Below the pieces are notes generated by a model. It was given only the letters and a program-made list of their open reading frames with translations. It was not told the DNA's origin and ran no database searches. The position numbers were made by a program, and so were the translations under genes. This document shows positions 7,945 through 15,265 of a DNA stretch of 19,747 bases, piece after piece (position 1 is the stretch's first letter; every line of letters begins with the position of its first letter). The DNA is from Selenomonadaceae bacterium UBA3796 (GTDB lineage Bacteria > Bacillota > Negativicutes > Selenomonadales > Selenomonadaceae), in the NCBI GenBank assembly GCA_002369175.1, contig DFES01000076.1, positions 1 to 19,747 on the forward strand, in the 5' to 3' direction.

Positions 7945-9257
7945 TCACTCATCCCCCCTTTTCTCTGCTGCAGGCGGCAGCGCATGCAGCCAACAAGATA
8001 GAGAGATCCTGCTATGATGAGCAGCCTATCCTCCCCGGAAAGCTCCAAAGCTCTTGCCAATGCCGCATCCGCATCGGAGCAGGCTTCCACATAGGGGGTC
8101 TTCCTTTTGGCTTTTTCTGCCACGAAATCCGCCGATGCCGCTCTTTCCGAGAAAGGTTCTGTCACAATCACAATATCCTCATCCCTGAGCAGATTCCCCA
8201 GCATCGTTTCCATATCCTTATCCTTCAGAATCCCCAGGAGAAACACCCGATGCTTTGCCGGAAAATAACGATCCAGGCTCAAACGCAAAGACTGCATCCC
8301 CGCAGGATTATGGGCGCCGTCCAAAAGCACGGACTGATGGTCAAGCTCCATGCGTTCAAATCGGGCCGGCCATGAGACCAGCTTGAGGGATTTGAAAATC
8401 GATTCGGATGTGAGGCGCGGATCCAGATTATGAAGGAGCTCTGCCGTCATAATGGCTGTCGCACTGTTCGCTGCCTGATATTCCCCCAGCAGGTGCAATT
8501 CATAGGGTTCTTTCGACAGTCCCAGCAGAGGGGAAGTAAACTCCAGCATCTGCACATGGCAGTCATAGCCTGCAATCTCTGCCTGAAAATCCCTTCCGGC
8601 AATGAAAATATCCGCATGTTTCTCTTCCGCTTCCCGGCGGATGATGTCCAAAGGCTGCCCGGAAGCCGCCGTCACCACCGGCACACCTTCCTTGATGATC
8701 CCTGCTTTATGGTGTGCAATGCCCTCAAGCGTTCCTCCGCATTTATCCGCATGTTCCATGGATACATTCGTGATGACAGAAACTTCCGGCTGGATGACAT
8801 TCGTGGAATCCAGCAGCCCTCCCAAACCGACTTCGATCACAGCGTACTCCACATGACGCAGGGCAAAATAGAAAAAAGCCACTGCCGTGAGCACCTCAAA
8901 CTGTGTAGGACATTCTTCTCCGTCTTCTATCATTTGATCCACATAGACTTTCACTGCACTCAGACAATCGGCAAAATCCTGTTTGCTGATGGGCTGTCCG
9001 TCCACCTGGATGCGCTCCGTATAGCTCATGAGATGCGGCGATGTATAAAGCCCGGTACGAATCGAGGAACCCCGGATGATTCCCGCCACCATTGCGGAAA
9101 CAGAGCCCTTTCCATTGGTACCCGTTACATGCACCGTTCTGTAACGGTTCTGAGGCATTTCCAGATAGGAAAGGAGCTTCTCTATTCGCCCCAGTCCCAA
9201 CTGGATACCGAAAACCGCCAGCTCTTCCAGATAGGATAGAGCCTCCTCATAGTTCAT
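7941..9257 (-). CDS. folC: Dihydrofolate synthase / folylpolyglutamate synthase
   Basis: This 438-residue cytoplasmic ATP-dependent ligase adds glutamate to dihydropteroate and/or folates. The P-loop is TGTNGKGSV (about 44-52), followed by SPHL. The family motif GLGGLLDSTNVI matches the usual GLGGRLDATN with R replaced by L. HKAGIIK, the domain-linker LLGEYQAANSATA and the C-terminal DGAHNP are all present. ATG 9257 (MNYEEALSYLEEL) is chosen. It matches the family N-terminus and has GGGGGG 7 nt upstream. ATG 9290 in the same frame would start inside the 3' arm of a leader hairpin and add 11 residues with no family likeness. It is the first gene of an operon with the ligase-like gene and rex. 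Confidence 0.95.
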   Translation of the reverse strand: MNYEEALSYLEELAVFGIQLGLGRIEKLLSYLEMPQNRYRTVHVTGTNGKGSVSAMVAGIIRGSSIRTGLYTSPHLMSYTERIQVDGQPISKQDFADCLSAVKVYVDQMIEDGEECPTQFEVLTAVAFFYFALRHVEYAVIEVGLGGLLDSTNVIQPEVSVITNVSMEHADKCGGTLEGIAHHKAGIIKEGVPVVTAASGQPLDIIRREAEEKHADIFIAGRDFQAEIAGYDCHVQMLEFTSPLLGLSKEPYELHLLGEYQAANSATAIMTAELLHNLDPRLTSESIFKSLKLVSWPARFERMELDHQSVLLDGAHNPAGMQSLRLSLDRYFPAKHRVFLLGILKDKDMETMLGNLLRDEDIVIVTEPFSERAASADFVAEKAKRKTPYVEACSDADAALARALELSGEDRLLIIAGSLYLVGCMRCRLQQRKGGMSE

Positions 9258-9275
9258 TCTTTTTCCCCCCACACA

Positions 9276-9317
9276 GCAAAGCCCTTTCATCCTGCAAGAA
9301 GGACGAAAGAGCTTTGC
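9276..9317 (-). promoter_or_regulatory. 18-bp leader hairpin upstream of folC
   Basis: Bases 9300-9317 pair with 9276-9293 over 18 consecutive positions, including two G-U wobbles on the minus-strand RNA, closing a 6-nt loop (9294-9299). The hairpin lies between the predicted promoter (9357-9385) and the folC ATG. Its 3' arm ends 18 nt before the start codon. No U-tract follows, so it is not a standard terminator. Translational control, RNA stability or a protein-binding leader are possible. Confidence 0.6.
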
Positions 9318-9320
9318 CTT

Positions 9321-9335
9321 CGTGGCACCGCCACG
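9321..9335 (-). repeat. Second leader hairpin upstream of folC
   Basis: CGTGGC and GCCACG form a perfect 6-bp stem around a 3-nt loop. It is transcribed just before the 18-bp hairpin and separated from it by 3 nt, so the folC leader would fold into two adjacent stem-loops. The plus-strand copy happens to contain GTGGCACCGC, which resembles a T-box core, but the context does not support a T-box. Confidence 0.5.
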
Positions 9336-9356
9336 TCACTACCCAATATACCGCAT

Positions 9357-9385
9357 ATTCTATCAGATTCAGAGGCGGAATGCAA
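9357..9385 (-). promoter_or_regulatory. Predicted sigma-70 promoter of folC-ligase-rex operon
   Basis: Minus-strand TTGCAT (9385-9380), a 17-nt spacer and TAGAAT (9362-9357) give the same hexamers and spacing as the predicted pilB promoter. The implied transcript start near 9350 gives a leader of about 93 nt containing two hairpins. The sequence is seen directly; promoter activity is inferred. Confidence 0.6.
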
Positions 9386-9394
9386 GACAGCATT

Positions 9395-9410
9395 TCACGG
9401 TCTCACGGTC
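9395..9410. repeat. Tandem 8-bp direct repeat TCACGGTC x2
   Basis: TCACGGTC occurs twice back to back (9395-9402 and 9403-9410) in the gap between the folC promoter and the transposase remnant. ISAs1-type elements make target duplications of about this size, but the copies are adjacent rather than flanking anything. It may be a slippage product or an excision scar. Confidence 0.3.
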
Positions 9411-9434
9411 GTTTCATAAAAACAACAGAATAAT

Positions 9435-9461
9435 TTGACAAGTAGTGCCTTTGCATAGTAT
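9435..9461 (+). promoter_or_regulatory. Possible promoter of the transposase remnant
   Basis: A consensus TTGACA (9435-9440) is followed by TAGTAT (9456-9461) with a short 15-nt spacer. It lies about 30 nt upstream of the ATG at 9491, which has GAAGGGAGG as ribosome binding site. The spacing is suboptimal. It is plausible as the native promoter of the decayed insertion sequence. Confidence 0.35.
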
Positions 9462-9490
9462 CCTCAAAACACAGAAGGGAGGATGCCATC

Positions 9491-9568
9491 ATGCAGAGAT
9501 ACTTCGCCATCATTGATGATCCACGCCATCAGGGATATGTCAAACACTTTTGGAACAAGTTGTTTTAG
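9491..9568 (+). pseudogene. 5' remnant of an ISAs1-family-like transposase
   Basis: ATG 9491, preceded by a strong GAAGGGAGG, opens a 25-codon frame starting MQRYFAIIDDPRHQGYVKH and then ending abruptly in FWNKLF and a TAG. The first 19 residues match my recollection of the N-terminal DDE_Tnp_1-associated segment of ISAs1-type transposases (YF..I.DpR..g...H followed by a hydrophobic stretch). Divergence begins right after the conserved His, where the hydrophobic stretch should follow. The DDE catalytic domain is absent and the fic 3' end begins within 10 nt. I interpret this as the left end of a deleted insertion sequence. Terminal inverted repeats were not identified. Confidence 0.6.
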
Positions 9569-9575
9569 CGGAAAA

Positions 9576-10355
9576 CTATTCCTGATATTCCGCAATGCTT
9601 TTCCTGATGAATTCTACCATAGAATCCATCATAAATTGAACAAACAACGAGCTATCTTCCTTATCCTGGCTCATGGCCAAGGCCTCTATATACTTGGCTT
9701 TGTTTTCTTTTTTCAAGATACTGGGAAGTATCCCCTGCTCCATCTGTATCATGTTCATAAGCAGGCGGCAGGTGCGGCCATTGCCATCTACCCAAGGATG
9801 GATAGTCACCAGACGATAATGAGCTTCAAAGGATAGAGCATAGGCTGATGCCGCGTCACTATATGATTTCTGACGTTCGCCGTTGAGCCAGGTACAAAAA
9901 TCCTCAAGGCGTTGCGGTACCTTCTGATAGCTAATATAGGATTTACCGCCTCTTCCGGCACTGACATTCACCAGCCGCAGGTCACCCGCTGAGGAATCAA
10001 AGCTCCCCAAAGCCGTGCTATAGCTGCTGCCGGTATTTCGCATGACCAAGGCAGCTAAATGCTTCAAAAAATCAACGGTGATAACCGGCTTCTTATCCAA
10101 CTGGCCATTTACATAGTCGTAGGCCCTTTTCAGGTCAAGGTTCATCAGCTGTTCGGTTACATTATGCCCACCAGGAACTATCCCCTCATCAAACATAAGG
10201 GTATTTTCGATTTCTGTGACAGTAGACCCTTCTATGGCGGTAGAATGGGTAATGATGGAATAAAGGTACAGCTTTTGAAAATCAAACTGTTCGGCAATTC
10301 CTAAGCGATTAAACTCTTCCATGGCTTTATTAAGCTGTTCATAGGTATTATCCAA
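9576..10355 (-). CDS. Fic family protein (putative AMPylase, class II with own inhibitory motif)
   Basis: This cytoplasmic protein of about 259 residues has the Fic core motif HPWVDGNGRTCR (canonical HPFxxGNGRxxR; catalytic His retained). Upstream, near residues 38-43, is STAIEG, fitting the inhibitory-helix motif (S/T)xxxE(G/N). Its N-terminal position places it in class II Fic proteins, which are autoinhibited. Family members usually transfer AMP, or another phosphate-linked moiety, to hydroxyl side chains of target proteins. The start is probably TTG 10355, with GAGGGGGGG 6 nt upstream. The longest frame uses another TTG at 10391 that lacks a ribosome binding site. The gene is visibly more A/T-rich than its neighbours and sits beside an insertion-sequence remnant, which suggests horizontal acquisition. 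The target is unknown. Confidence 0.88.
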   Translation of the reverse strand: MDNTYEQLNKAMEEFNRLGIAEQFDFQKLYLYSIITHSTAIEGSTVTEIENTLMFDEGIVPGGHNVTEQLMNLDLKRAYDYVNGQLDKKPVITVDFLKHLAALVMRNTGSSYSTALGSFDSSAGDLRLVNVSAGRGGKSYISYQKVPQRLEDFCTWLNGERQKSYSDAASAYALSFEAHYRLVTIHPWVDGNGRTCRLLMNMIQMEQGILPSILKKENKAKYIEALAMSQDKEDSSLFVQFMMDSMVEFIRKSIAEYQE

Positions 10356-10393
10356 GGTAAGCCCCCCCTCACTGCTGATTTGTATGGGCAATT

Positions 10394-10537
10394 TTAGATT
10401 TCACGCAGTTCACTTTCTATTTCTTCAATCGTAGGCAAAGTTCCTTGGAACTGTTCGGTCAATAGATGGGAAATTTGTACATATTTATCGTAGCGGAGGA
10501 TGTTCCACTGAATAGGTACATATGAACAAGGTTTCAC
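10394..10537 (-). CDS. 47-residue uncharacterised small ORF between the deacetylase and fic
   Basis: GTG 10537 overlaps the TGA of the upstream deacetylase as GTGA and has AAGGAG 5 nt before it. The frame encodes MKPCSYVPIQ at its start and ends TIEEIESELREI. I recognise no family. It contains no (S/T)xxxE(G/N) motif, so it does not look like a FicA/VbhA-type antitoxin. Three readings are possible: a real small coupled protein, the 3' remnant of a gene acquired with fic, or a chance frame. The A/T-rich composition resembles fic more than the deacetylase, favouring a remnant carried in with fic. Confidence 0.35.
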   Translation of the reverse strand: MKPCSYVPIQWNILRYDKYVQISHLLTEQFQGTLPTIEEIESELREI

Positions 10538-12267
10538 CGATTCTCCTTCGGCATCTTCATCCTCTGGGAATATCCGTCCTTCAGATAGTCGCCGAGAAAA
10601 GCTGTCTTGAATTTTCGGGGATCTCCATCCGGAAGCCGCTCATTGGCTGTCAGAAGAATGTCCAGAGCCCTGGCGGTTTTGCTCGCCGTGCTGCTCATGT
10701 GCATGATGACGATGGAGCCCTTCCTCACCGTCCCATCCTCCTTATGGACAATGCTGTTCATGATTCCCACCAGGGACTGCAGGGATACGGCGCCATAATC
10801 CTCCGTGCTTCCGTAGCCATTGACGATGTAGGTATAGCCGGCATTCAGAATCTCCTCGCAGCCGCCCCGGCTGATCGCCAGTGTGGGGGGACGCAGGAAC
10901 CTCGTCAGCGCCGGACGCCTGCCCTCAATCGTCATATCCCCCACTGTTTCCGCCAGAATCCTGTAAGCGGAGCGGACATCCTCCCTGTACTCGTCTATGG
11001 GCATTCCCGGAACCTGTTTTCCCTTTTCATTTTCCAGTGCCATGGGCTTGTGCTTATTGGTATGGCTCCCGATTTCCTGCCCTTCCTCGGCAATGGCACG
11101 GAGCAGATTCGGATTGTTCCCCACATTCCAGGTAATGATGAAGAATGTCCCCTTCGCCTGATGTTTCCTGAGCACATAAAGGAGCTTATTGATGGATTCA
11201 TCCTGTCCCCAGTCGTCAAAGGTGAGAAAAATGGTGTTGTCCGTCACCGTCTTCACCAAACCTGTTTTATCCGCCTTTTCCATTTCCCGGTAGGTAAAGT
11301 CCAGCATGCGGTTTCCTTTCAGAACCTGGGGAGCGCCGATGTAGCGATCCAGGAACACCTGCTGGAAGTTCTCCTTCGTAATCTGATCACAGCCGTATTC
11401 CGGCTGCATTTCCTTCGGCAGGGAGGCCGTATCTACGGGATAGTTCCAGAGCTTTTCTCCGTGCTCCAGAACATCCTGCACGGAGGCGATATGGTACGCA
11501 GAATTGTTTGCGGGATTCGTTTCCGGTTCATCCATGGTGGATCGATAGGCTATATTGTCCACCTTGTCCCTTTTGATGCGAAGCATCAGTTCCGGCACGA
11601 TTTCATCCCTAGTATAAAAATCCGTGCGGATGTAGACAACCTCTCCCCGATTCAAGGAAGTCGTCCATCGTCCGAAAATCTGTGACATAATCTCATCCGC
11701 CGTCTCTGCGTCCTTGTGCTTTGACTGCACTACATTGAGTCCCTGCCCCACCAACATGCAACCCATAGCCTGCACGGCCTCCAGAATGGGCTTCTCATCC
11801 ACTCCCCCGGAGATCTGGCGCACAATACGGGTATCGACACCATAACGCTCCTGCAGTTTCTCCCGGATGCGCTCGATCTGGGCGCAATAGGAAGCAAAAT
11901 CCCCGTCTTTTACGGAGGTCAGTCCGATGCCGAGATCCTGTCCGTAGGAACGTATCATGGAAATATTCTCGCCATTGCGTTCCAGCTCCCGTTCCGTGAC
12001 AAAAAAGGTTCCACGCATATTGTTTTCCTGCATGTTTTCCAGTATCGCCTGGAGCGGCGCTTTCTTGGAAAGCCCCCCGAAGGTAAAGATGACTGCCTGT
12101 TCCGTGGTGAAGATAAACCTGTGCCGCTGGGCGAGCTGTCCCCCATTTTCCTTCTGAAGCTGTTCATAGCCGGACTCCTCCGCCATAGCGAAGGGCGTTC
12201 CAAAGAACATTTGAATTCCCAGCAATCCACTGAGCAATGCTATGCCCGTCCTTTTCCACATCCGCAT
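10534..12267 (-). CDS. Secreted tandem polysaccharide deacetylase (one degenerate, one intact NodB domain)
   Basis: This protein of about 577 residues has an N-terminal signal peptide (WKRTGIALLSGLLGIQMFFG, likely cleaved after AMA near 29). Two NodB-like domains follow. The first (about 55-190) contains VIFTFGGLS and MRGTFFVTE but lacks the catalytic Asp pair and the His motif. The second (about 345-525) contains IFLTFDDWG (349), GTFFIITWNVGN, the metal motif SHTNKH (about 400), FLRPPTL (about 456) and IVIMHM (about 519), so it is probably active. It should remove acetyl groups from an N- or O-acetylated glycan in the periplasm. ATG 12267 is best spaced (8 nt) from GGAGG; ATG 12273 is only 2 nt from it. 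It is the last gene of the polysaccharide operon, 23 nt after the GH18-like gene. Confidence 0.88.
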   Translation of the reverse strand: MRMWKRTGIALLSGLLGIQMFFGTPFAMAEESGYEQLQKENGGQLAQRHRFIFTTEQAVIFTFGGLSKKAPLQAILENMQENNMRGTFFVTERELERNGENISMIRSYGQDLGIGLTSVKDGDFASYCAQIERIREKLQERYGVDTRIVRQISGGVDEKPILEAVQAMGCMLVGQGLNVVQSKHKDAETADEIMSQIFGRWTTSLNRGEVVYIRTDFYTRDEIVPELMLRIKRDKVDNIAYRSTMDEPETNPANNSAYHIASVQDVLEHGEKLWNYPVDTASLPKEMQPEYGCDQITKENFQQVFLDRYIGAPQVLKGNRMLDFTYREMEKADKTGLVKTVTDNTIFLTFDDWGQDESINKLLYVLRKHQAKGTFFIITWNVGNNPNLLRAIAEEGQEIGSHTNKHKPMALENEKGKQVPGMPIDEYREDVRSAYRILAETVGDMTIEGRRPALTRFLRPPTLAISRGGCEEILNAGYTYIVNGYGSTEDYGAVSLQSLVGIMNSIVHKEDGTVRKGSIVIMHMSSTASKTARALDILLTANERLPDGDPRKFKTAFLGDYLKDGYSQRMKMPKENR

Positions 12268-12290
12268 TGTCATTTCCTCCCCAATGGACA

Positions 12291-13337
12291 TCAATCTGCT
12301 GTTCCCCTTATCCCTGCAATATCCGTATTGTTTCCGAGCCGCCAGATGCTCACATGGCTGACGCCTGCATTGGCCGCCGCTGTAATCCATGCATTGAGTG
12401 TTTCACTATCCGCATACCATATTTCACAATCCTTGTCCTTTACCTTGCAGGAAAAATGAAGCACTGCACTCGCAGGATCCCGTTCCGGCTCCACCTGGTA
12501 TTTCGTCCGAAGCTCCACAGCTTCCTTTTCCGTGAGGAACTGTTTCCTGTCATAGGAGCCCGGCAGCAATCCCCCCTTTTCCCAAAGGCATCCGCCTGTG
12601 GCGATGGCAACGCTCTTTTCACCGGGCAGTTTCTCCATCTTCTTGATGGTCTTGAGGATGAAATCCCCGTCTGCCTTCGGGCCGGGACCGCTGTGCTTTC
12701 CGTAAAGGTTGTAGAGCATCACGACGTATTCCGGTCCTTTGCAGAACTCCATGTCCATGGGCGCAGAGGGTTCCAAGACGATGCGCAGTTTCAATCCTTC
12801 CTTGATGCAGGCCGAAGAAAGACGATAGGTGAACATCATGTAATTCTCTTTCGTCTTGTCATCCTTCCACTGCTTTTCATAATCCAGCTCAATCCCATTG
12901 CAGTTCAATTCCTTTGCTGCAGCAATCATTTGCTCCACTTGGGAATCGATGGCCTTGTCATCCGCAAGCAAGCGCTTGAGGAGTTCCGTATCCTTTTCCT
13001 TGGTGTGGCCATCCGCCTGCATGCTGTCATTTGTGAAGGAGACGTAGCGGACGAGGGAATCTTTTCCCTTGCGGGCCTTCTTTGCCAAATCACGGATTTC
13101 CTCGGATAGGAAAAGGTGATCCTCCTTATCGTAAGAAACAGCAAAACAGACGATGGACTCCAGGCGTTTTTCCAGTTTCCCGAATTCTTCCGTACCGCTC
13201 TTTGCATCCCATTCGGCCATCCATGCGGAAAGCCGCACCGGCGGGTGCTCCCCGCTTCGCAAGGGTTCTGCCATGGCACAGCCGGACAGGATCAGTGCCA
13301 CCATGCTGAGTATCATAATTCGCACATATCGCTTCAT
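12291..13337 (-). CDS. GH18-like TIM-barrel lipoprotein (putative glycan hydrolase or binder)
   Basis: This 348-residue exported lipoprotein has a signal peptide ending in lipobox LSGC (Cys20). The sequence NGIELDYEK (about 147-155) corresponds to the GH18 active-site motif DGxDxDxE. The terminal Asp-x-Glu is kept, but the earlier Asp residues are replaced by Asn and Glu. LSAWMAEWD near the N-terminus and VSIWRLGNN near the C-terminus fit first and last barrel strands, as in spore-cortex glycosidase and chitinase relatives. It could cleave or bind the polymer made by this operon, like the hydrolase activities in PNAG or Pel systems. ATG 13337 has AGAGGA 6 nt upstream and follows the previous stop by 14 nt. 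The GH18 fold is likely; catalytic activity is uncertain. Confidence 0.75.
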   Translation of the reverse strand: MKRYVRIMILSMVALILSGCAMAEPLRSGEHPPVRLSAWMAEWDAKSGTEEFGKLEKRLESIVCFAVSYDKEDHLFLSEEIRDLAKKARKGKDSLVRYVSFTNDSMQADGHTKEKDTELLKRLLADDKAIDSQVEQMIAAAKELNCNGIELDYEKQWKDDKTKENYMMFTYRLSSACIKEGLKLRIVLEPSAPMDMEFCKGPEYVVMLYNLYGKHSGPGPKADGDFILKTIKKMEKLPGEKSVAIATGGCLWEKGGLLPGSYDRKQFLTEKEAVELRTKYQVEPERDPASAVLHFSCKVKDKDCEIWYADSETLNAWITAAANAGVSHVSIWRLGNNTDIAGIRGTAD

Positions 13338-13351
13338 TGGTATTCCTCTCC

Positions 13352-15265
13352 CTACAAATGATTCATAAACCAAGTGAGTACCGTCTCAAAGATTCCGCCT
13401 GCAGTGTAGACGAATTTATCCCAGCCGGCAAGTTCCGTGGAAAATACCACAGTCCCCTCCTTGTCCTCCGCTCCCTCGTAAGAAGAAAGGACGAGGCTTT
13501 CAAACACGCCATCGTAGACATCATCGCTTAGATTTCTCTGGCTCCATGCCTCTCCTTCCCAGGAAGCCCCGAGATATACGCTCCCCGGCGAAAGAAGGCC
13601 CACACGGATCTCCTTTTCTACAGGTGTTCCGTCCAATCGGAGAGCAAGCACCTCTCCCCTCAGTTCCAGTTCCAGTTCGTGATCCCCACGGGCATGAAAA
13701 CTCTGGGGGCCTTCATAGGGGGCAGCCCCTTCCTCTACGGTAGCGGCAGGCTGATCCTGGCGCGCCTTTGCCCTGGCCATGTATTCCCTGATCTGCCCCT
13801 CCGACTCCGCATACCTGGAAAATGTCAGATTTTCCTGAACCTCAGTCTCCTTCCGATGCTCTTCCACGGAAAGAATACGCTCGCCCAAAAGCACCGGAAT
13901 CTTTTCCCGGTAGAGTTCCTTTTTCTGCCCGTTACCGGATTCCAACACAAGAAGCTGGTCATTGACCAATTCCACGCAGATAAAAGAGGCCAGGTCTTTT
14001 GATGAACGCAGAAAAATCTGCTGCGCGCCGAAGGCATTTCCCCTGAGCCGCACGGATAACCCCACATCCTTGAGCTCCTCTGTGTTATCGATTCGCGCAA
14101 GACCTCTGCCGGTGGGCAGCGAGGTCAGAATGTAGGTCTCCTCTTCCAGTTCTGCAGCGCCTTCCAAAAGTTTTAGCCCCTCTTGGCGTTTCACATCCCC
14201 GGAAAGAAACTCGATGGGCTGATCGATATCGTATTTGATGCGCATGAGCAGATGATTGATGGGCCAATAGGGCTGCGGCTGCATCCGGGTGAGATCGTAA
14301 ATGCTGCTGTTCCGCAGATTCAGACAGTAGCCTTCCCGATTGAAATTCATCGGGAACAGCTCCCGGATCCATCTCTCGTTGACTGCGCTGACATCGCGGT
14401 TGTTTCCGAAACGCCCCGTATTGCTGTGCATCAGTATATGCGCCTGCGGCAGCGTTCCCAGATGTTCCTCATACAGTTCCTTCATGCGCCTGTAATCGTA
14501 TGATATCCGGGACTTCATGTGGTTGTAGCTTTCCCGCGGAACATGATGCCTGTCCCTGATGTAATCCATGAGGTAATGGTTGTAATTCCTTCCGAGATAT
14601 GGCTGAAGCTGGGCGTAGCGCAAGGGATCCAGTTCCCCAAGATAGTTCCCGTACAGATCGAACACATTGATGTATTCCAGCCGGAAACCGTTTGTCCCAA
14701 GCTCCCAAAAGGAGGAATCCTTTAGCTCCAACAGTTCGTTCGGCTGCAGGAATTTGAGATCATGGGTGAGAAGATTGGATGCATAGGTCATCATGGTTGC
14801 CTTGTAGTTCAGCTCCTCCAGGACATCCTGCGCCAGGATCGCCGTATCACGGCGCCCATCCTCAAACATGAGATAGAGGGACCAGCGTGGCAAAGGCTTC
14901 CCATGAAGATAGTAATCTTCAATGTCCTTCTGGGTAATGGTAACATATCCCTGCTCCTTCAGCGCCTGCAGATGCTTCCTGAGCTGGGCATGCCCGATGC
15001 GGGTGGAGGTATCGCCGTTCCTGTCCACGCCGAAATAGGACAGGGCGATGAATCCCGTGTGTTCCGACTCGAAGGACAGCAGGGACGCGTCATAGGGATG
15101 ATATTCCTGATGGACGAAAAAAAGGCGGTAGAGAGACAGCGCGATACTTCCCACGACAATGACCTCAAGAATCGTTCGGAGGATCTTCCATCGGTTCTTG
15201 CGCCGGGTAAAGGCACGATCCCCGAGCGCCCGGGTTCTTTCATCCTTTTGCTCCCCGCGCATCAT
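13352..15265 (-). CDS. Membrane-anchored NodB/deacetylase-like protein with beta-rich C-terminal region
   Basis: This 637-residue protein has a short basic cytoplasmic N-terminus (RRKNRWK). One transmembrane helix follows (about 27-48, ILRTILEVIVVGSIALSLYR), so the bulk should face the periplasm. Residues about 70-190 resemble a NodB deacetylase half-barrel: GFIALSYFGVD, HLQALKEQGYVTIT and LMFEDGRRDTA (near 132, where canonical TFDDG has become MFEDG), then ATMMTYASN. ILMHSNTGRFG follows near 320. The final ~250 residues are beta-rich with strand-turn patterns (LSVRLRG, ELELELRGEVLALRLDG, VYLGASWEGEAW) that suggest a concanavalin/LamG-like carbohydrate-binding module; this is an inference. 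ATG 15265 overlaps the synthase stop (ATGA) and has AAGGAG 8 nt upstream. It is probably a polymer-modifying or polymer-holding partner of the synthase. Confidence 0.72.
   Translation of the reverse strand: MMRGEQKDERTRALGDRAFTRRKNRWKILRTILEVIVVGSIALSLYRLFFVHQEYHPYDASLLSFESEHTGFIALSYFGVDRNGDTSTRIGHAQLRKHLQALKEQGYVTITQKDIEDYYLHGKPLPRWSLYLMFEDGRRDTAILAQDVLEELNYKATMMTYASNLLTHDLKFLQPNELLELKDSSFWELGTNGFRLEYINVFDLYGNYLGELDPLRYAQLQPYLGRNYNHYLMDYIRDRHHVPRESYNHMKSRISYDYRRMKELYEEHLGTLPQAHILMHSNTGRFGNNRDVSAVNERWIRELFPMNFNREGYCLNLRNSSIYDLTRMQPQPYWPINHLLMRIKYDIDQPIEFLSGDVKRQEGLKLLEGAAELEEETYILTSLPTGRGLARIDNTEELKDVGLSVRLRGNAFGAQQIFLRSSKDLASFICVELVNDQLLVLESGNGQKKELYREKIPVLLGERILSVEEHRKETEVQENLTFSRYAESEGQIREYMARAKARQDQPAATVEEGAAPYEGPQSFHARGDHELELELRGEVLALRLDGTPVEKEIRVGLLSPGSVYLGASWEGEAWSQRNLSDDVYDGVFESLVLSSYEGAEDKEGTVVFSTELAGWDKFVYTAGGIFETVLTWFMNHL

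Noticed and set aside
9300..9335. Plus-strand T-box-like core GTGGCACCGC
   Set aside because: A T-box needs a long upstream stem I on the same strand, which would fall inside the start of folC on the opposite strand. No terminator or aminoacyl-tRNA or amino-acid gene follows on the plus strand.
9483..9836. 117-codon plus-strand frame overlapping the transposase remnant and the fic 3' end
   Set aside because: Most of it is antisense to fic. The ATG with the better context is the one at 9491, in a different frame with transposase likeness.
10522..11685. 387-codon plus-strand open frame
   Set aside because: It is opposite the tandem deacetylase, whose catalytic motifs are intact on the minus strand. 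The plus frame has no recognisable domain.
12291..13373. Earlier start of the GH18-like lipoprotein at 13373
   Set aside because: It would overlap the previous gene and put 12 extra residues before a complete lipoprotein signal that begins at ATG 13337 with a good ribosome binding site.
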